From the IMG/VR virus record IMGVR_UViG_3300024261_002043, positions 46,589 to 110,588 of that record: DNA of 64,000 nucleotides. One strand, written 5' to 3'. Each line of letters opens with the position of its first letter. The first letter of the stretch is position 1. Below the pieces are notes generated by a model that was not told the origin of the DNA, did no database searches, and saw nothing but the letters and a program-made list of their open reading frames with translations. The position numbers and the translations under genes are program-made. Shown in pieces: positions 63,036-64,000 of this stretch. The stretch is from a virus.

Positions 63036-63126
63036 GAATTGTAAAAGATTTGTAAAAGCTCCTAAGCCGCTGTAATCATTAGACTTTTTGAGTTCCCGCA
63101 TTGAATTGTAAAAGTTTTGTAAAAGC
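63036..63126. repeat. 24-bp direct repeat, two copies
   Basis: GAATTGTAAAAGWTTTGTAAAAGC at 63036-63059 and 63103-63126 (one mismatch), 67 bases apart start to start. A 27-codon frame lies between but has no ribosome site. Confidence 0.85.
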
Positions 63127-63142
63127 GCACGTTTTCTGCACT

Positions 63143-63209
63143 TTCTTGTGTACATTTGAGATAACCCTATAAGCCATTAAAATCATTACTAAAAACTACT
63201 TGTGTACTT
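63143..63209. repeat. Short direct repeat TTGTGTAC
   Basis: TTGTGTAC occurs at about 63146 and 63200, each followed within 20 bases by a TATAA-type stretch. The first copy with the 16-base later TATAAG could be a plus-strand promoter. A noncoding region of about 0.75 kb (62871-63623) holds no convincing gene. Confidence 0.5.
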
Positions 63210-63362
63210 CGGCTCCTATATAACCTTAGTCGAGAGCAGAATTATCACTGTTTCTAATATTCCACGTGGAGTGTAACCAGAGGGAGTAGCCGTAAAACTG
63301 CCCCTAAGAGACCAGGACATATGGTCAAATAGCCACCTGTCATGACCCAAGAGGGATAGCTA

Positions 63363-63399
63363 GGTGTAAGCTGGTGTAAATGGGTGTAAACGAGTGTTT
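63363..63399. repeat. 10-bp-period iteron-like repeats
   Basis: GGTGTAA at 63363, 63373 and 63383, with AGTGTT at 63393: an exact 10-base period, one turn of the helix. Typical of protein-binding arrays at origins or operators; also called in findings. Confidence 0.85.
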
Positions 63400-63623
63400 T
63401 TTAGGGGTTTCCGAGTGTTACGAAGCGCGCTCTGCTATGAGACAGAGAGCTGGAAAAGACTGAGAAGAGAGAGCTGAAATACTAATACCTTCTTATATAA
63501 TAGAAGCGTGATCGTGAGCATGTGTCGTAGTACTTACCCTTATAGTAGATGCGCTCTCTCTTCCCTTTGGTGTTCTTACTCTTCCTTTAAGCTTGACGGC
63601 TCGTCGTCTTGTAGATATTTCTG

Positions 63624-63824
63624 TTATCTGCCGTGCCGATTTGTGTCTTCGGGTTCGATCACTTCTAGTGTATGAGACATTGCGACGACGACCACGCCTC
63701 TTTCATTGAGGATATGAACGTAGTGTTGACCGCCATCTCCCTTTTCGTTGAAGCCGACTATAACACCAGTCCCAGGTCGTATCGCTGAATCAGGACCCCA
63801 GCTTACGACATCACCAATCTTCAT
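63624..63824 (-). CDS. SH3/KOW-like small protein
   Basis: 66 residues: MKIGDVVSWGPDSAIRPGTGVIVGFNEKGDGGQHYVHIL, like the second unit of the 55143 protein (GDGGYHYQNAWIDIL). No clear ribosome site. In the 7-base-per-unit chain the barrel pattern is very clear. Confidence 0.68.
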   Translation of the reverse strand: MKIGDVVSWGPDSAIRPGTGVIVGFNEKGDGGQHYVHILNERGVVVVAMSHTLEVIEPEDTNRHGR

Positions 63825-63842
63825 TGTCTTTATTCTTCTCTT

Positions 63843-64000
63843 TTAGAGTGAACATGCGTCTGCCTCCAGATCTCCAATAGCTTCGATGCCCTGATAACAA
63901 TCTCCCATTGAGCACTCTGTGCATGTGTGATCTGGTCCATCGCAATCCGCAGCAGATCCAGCGTACTCTTCACCATACTCTTTCTTCCATAAGTTCGCAG
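63843..64000 (-). CDS. Partial protein with four cysteines, right edge
   Basis: The last 52 residues; the start is off the window. DCDGPDHTCTECSMGDCYQG has C-x7-C-x2-C-x4-C, likely a metal-binding cluster. Stop at 63843-63845, 18 bases before the 63824 gene start. No family recognised. Confidence 0.6.
   Translation of the reverse strand, partial: ANLWKKEYGEEYAGSAADCDGPDHTCTECSMGDCYQGIEAIGDLEADACSL

Larger units (their letters stand above)
57179..63188. repeat. Seven-copy dispersed motif CCTAAGYSRYTGAWWTNATTA
   Basis: Sites on the plus strand: 57179, 58148, 59883, 61279, 61636, 63061 and 63168, about 18-21 bases each. Five follow a gene end or sit between genes, one is within the 61310 gene start, and two are in the 62.9-63.6-kb gap. 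See findings for the translated view. Confidence 0.7.

Noticed and set aside
63018-63101. 27-codon frame carrying one motif copy
   Set aside because: No ribosome site and lies between direct repeats; more likely part of the control region.

Overview
The window reads as part of the genome of a large tailed phage with a contractile, T4-like tail (myovirus). The evidence is a run of baseplate genes (gp6-, gp25- and gp5-like), a gp55-like late sigma factor, PhoH, long tail fibres, and almost complete one-strand gene packing: nearly all genes are on the minus strand, with overlaps of a few bases and strong ribosome sites. By eye the DNA is AT-rich. The host cannot be named from the sequence. A phage-encoded lipoprotein with a classic lipobox and the deoxysugar/O-antigen-type chemistry suggest a Gram-negative bacterium, but that is inference. 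I saw no tRNA, rRNA, CRISPR array or insertion sequence.

Layout in coordinate order (minus-strand transcription runs right to left). 1-10.1 kb: baseplate and tail genes. 10.1-11.2 kb: late sigma factor and a small membrane protein. 11.1-28.5 kb: a glycan island with GT4, GT2, GT10 and GT11 glycosyltransferases, GDP-mannose 4,6-dehydratase, GDP-fucose synthase, a PseB/CapD-like dehydratase, a perosamine-synthase-like aminotransferase, two methyltransferases and, among them, an iron-sulfur RecB/Cas4-like nuclease. 28.5-28.75 kb: a repeat-rich intergenic region. 28.76-35.7 kb: two long fibres (one with an S74 self-cleaving chaperone tail) and two small structural proteins. 35.8-37.5 kb: PIN-PhoH ATPase and a plus-strand sigma-region-4-like regulator. 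37.5-40.8 kb: a histone-H1-like protein, small unknowns, a DUF458 RNase H-fold protein and a divergent GroEL-like protein. 40.8-45.3 kb: a complete PrkA kinase / SpoVR / YhbH(YeaH) set. 45.3-49 kb: Nudix, cupin, HxGH nucleotidyltransferase, XPD/DinG-type helicase and eukaryotic-type phosphomannomutase. 49-55 kb: a plus-strand lipoprotein serine protease, a Dps-like protein, several small proteins sharing a capsid-targeting-like motif, and a 721-aa membrane-active-looking protein. 54.5-54.8 kb: a GC-rich three-hairpin noncoding segment. 55-64 kb: an early-region-like block of many tiny SH3/KOW-like proteins plus a MoxR ATPase and its HExxH/VWA partner, most transcribed from a shared promoter type, ending in a repeat-rich 0.75-kb gap.

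How parts may work together. Phosphomannomutase (and perhaps the cupin) would feed mannose-1-phosphate toward GDP-mannose; GMD and GDP-fucose synthase make GDP-fucose; GT10 and GT11 fucosyltransferases can use it, so the phage appears to carry most of a virion or host-surface fucosylation route. The gp55-like sigma factor and the region-4-like protein point to phage control of host RNA polymerase. The PrkA/SpoVR/YhbH set and the MoxR/VWA pair are two separate AAA+ plus VWA systems, both unusual cargo for a phage. The strongest candidates for new biology are the PrkA/SpoVR/YhbH set, the chaperonin-like protein that seems to lack an ATP site, the seven-copy motif at 57.2-63.2 kb, and the 54.6-kb hairpin element.
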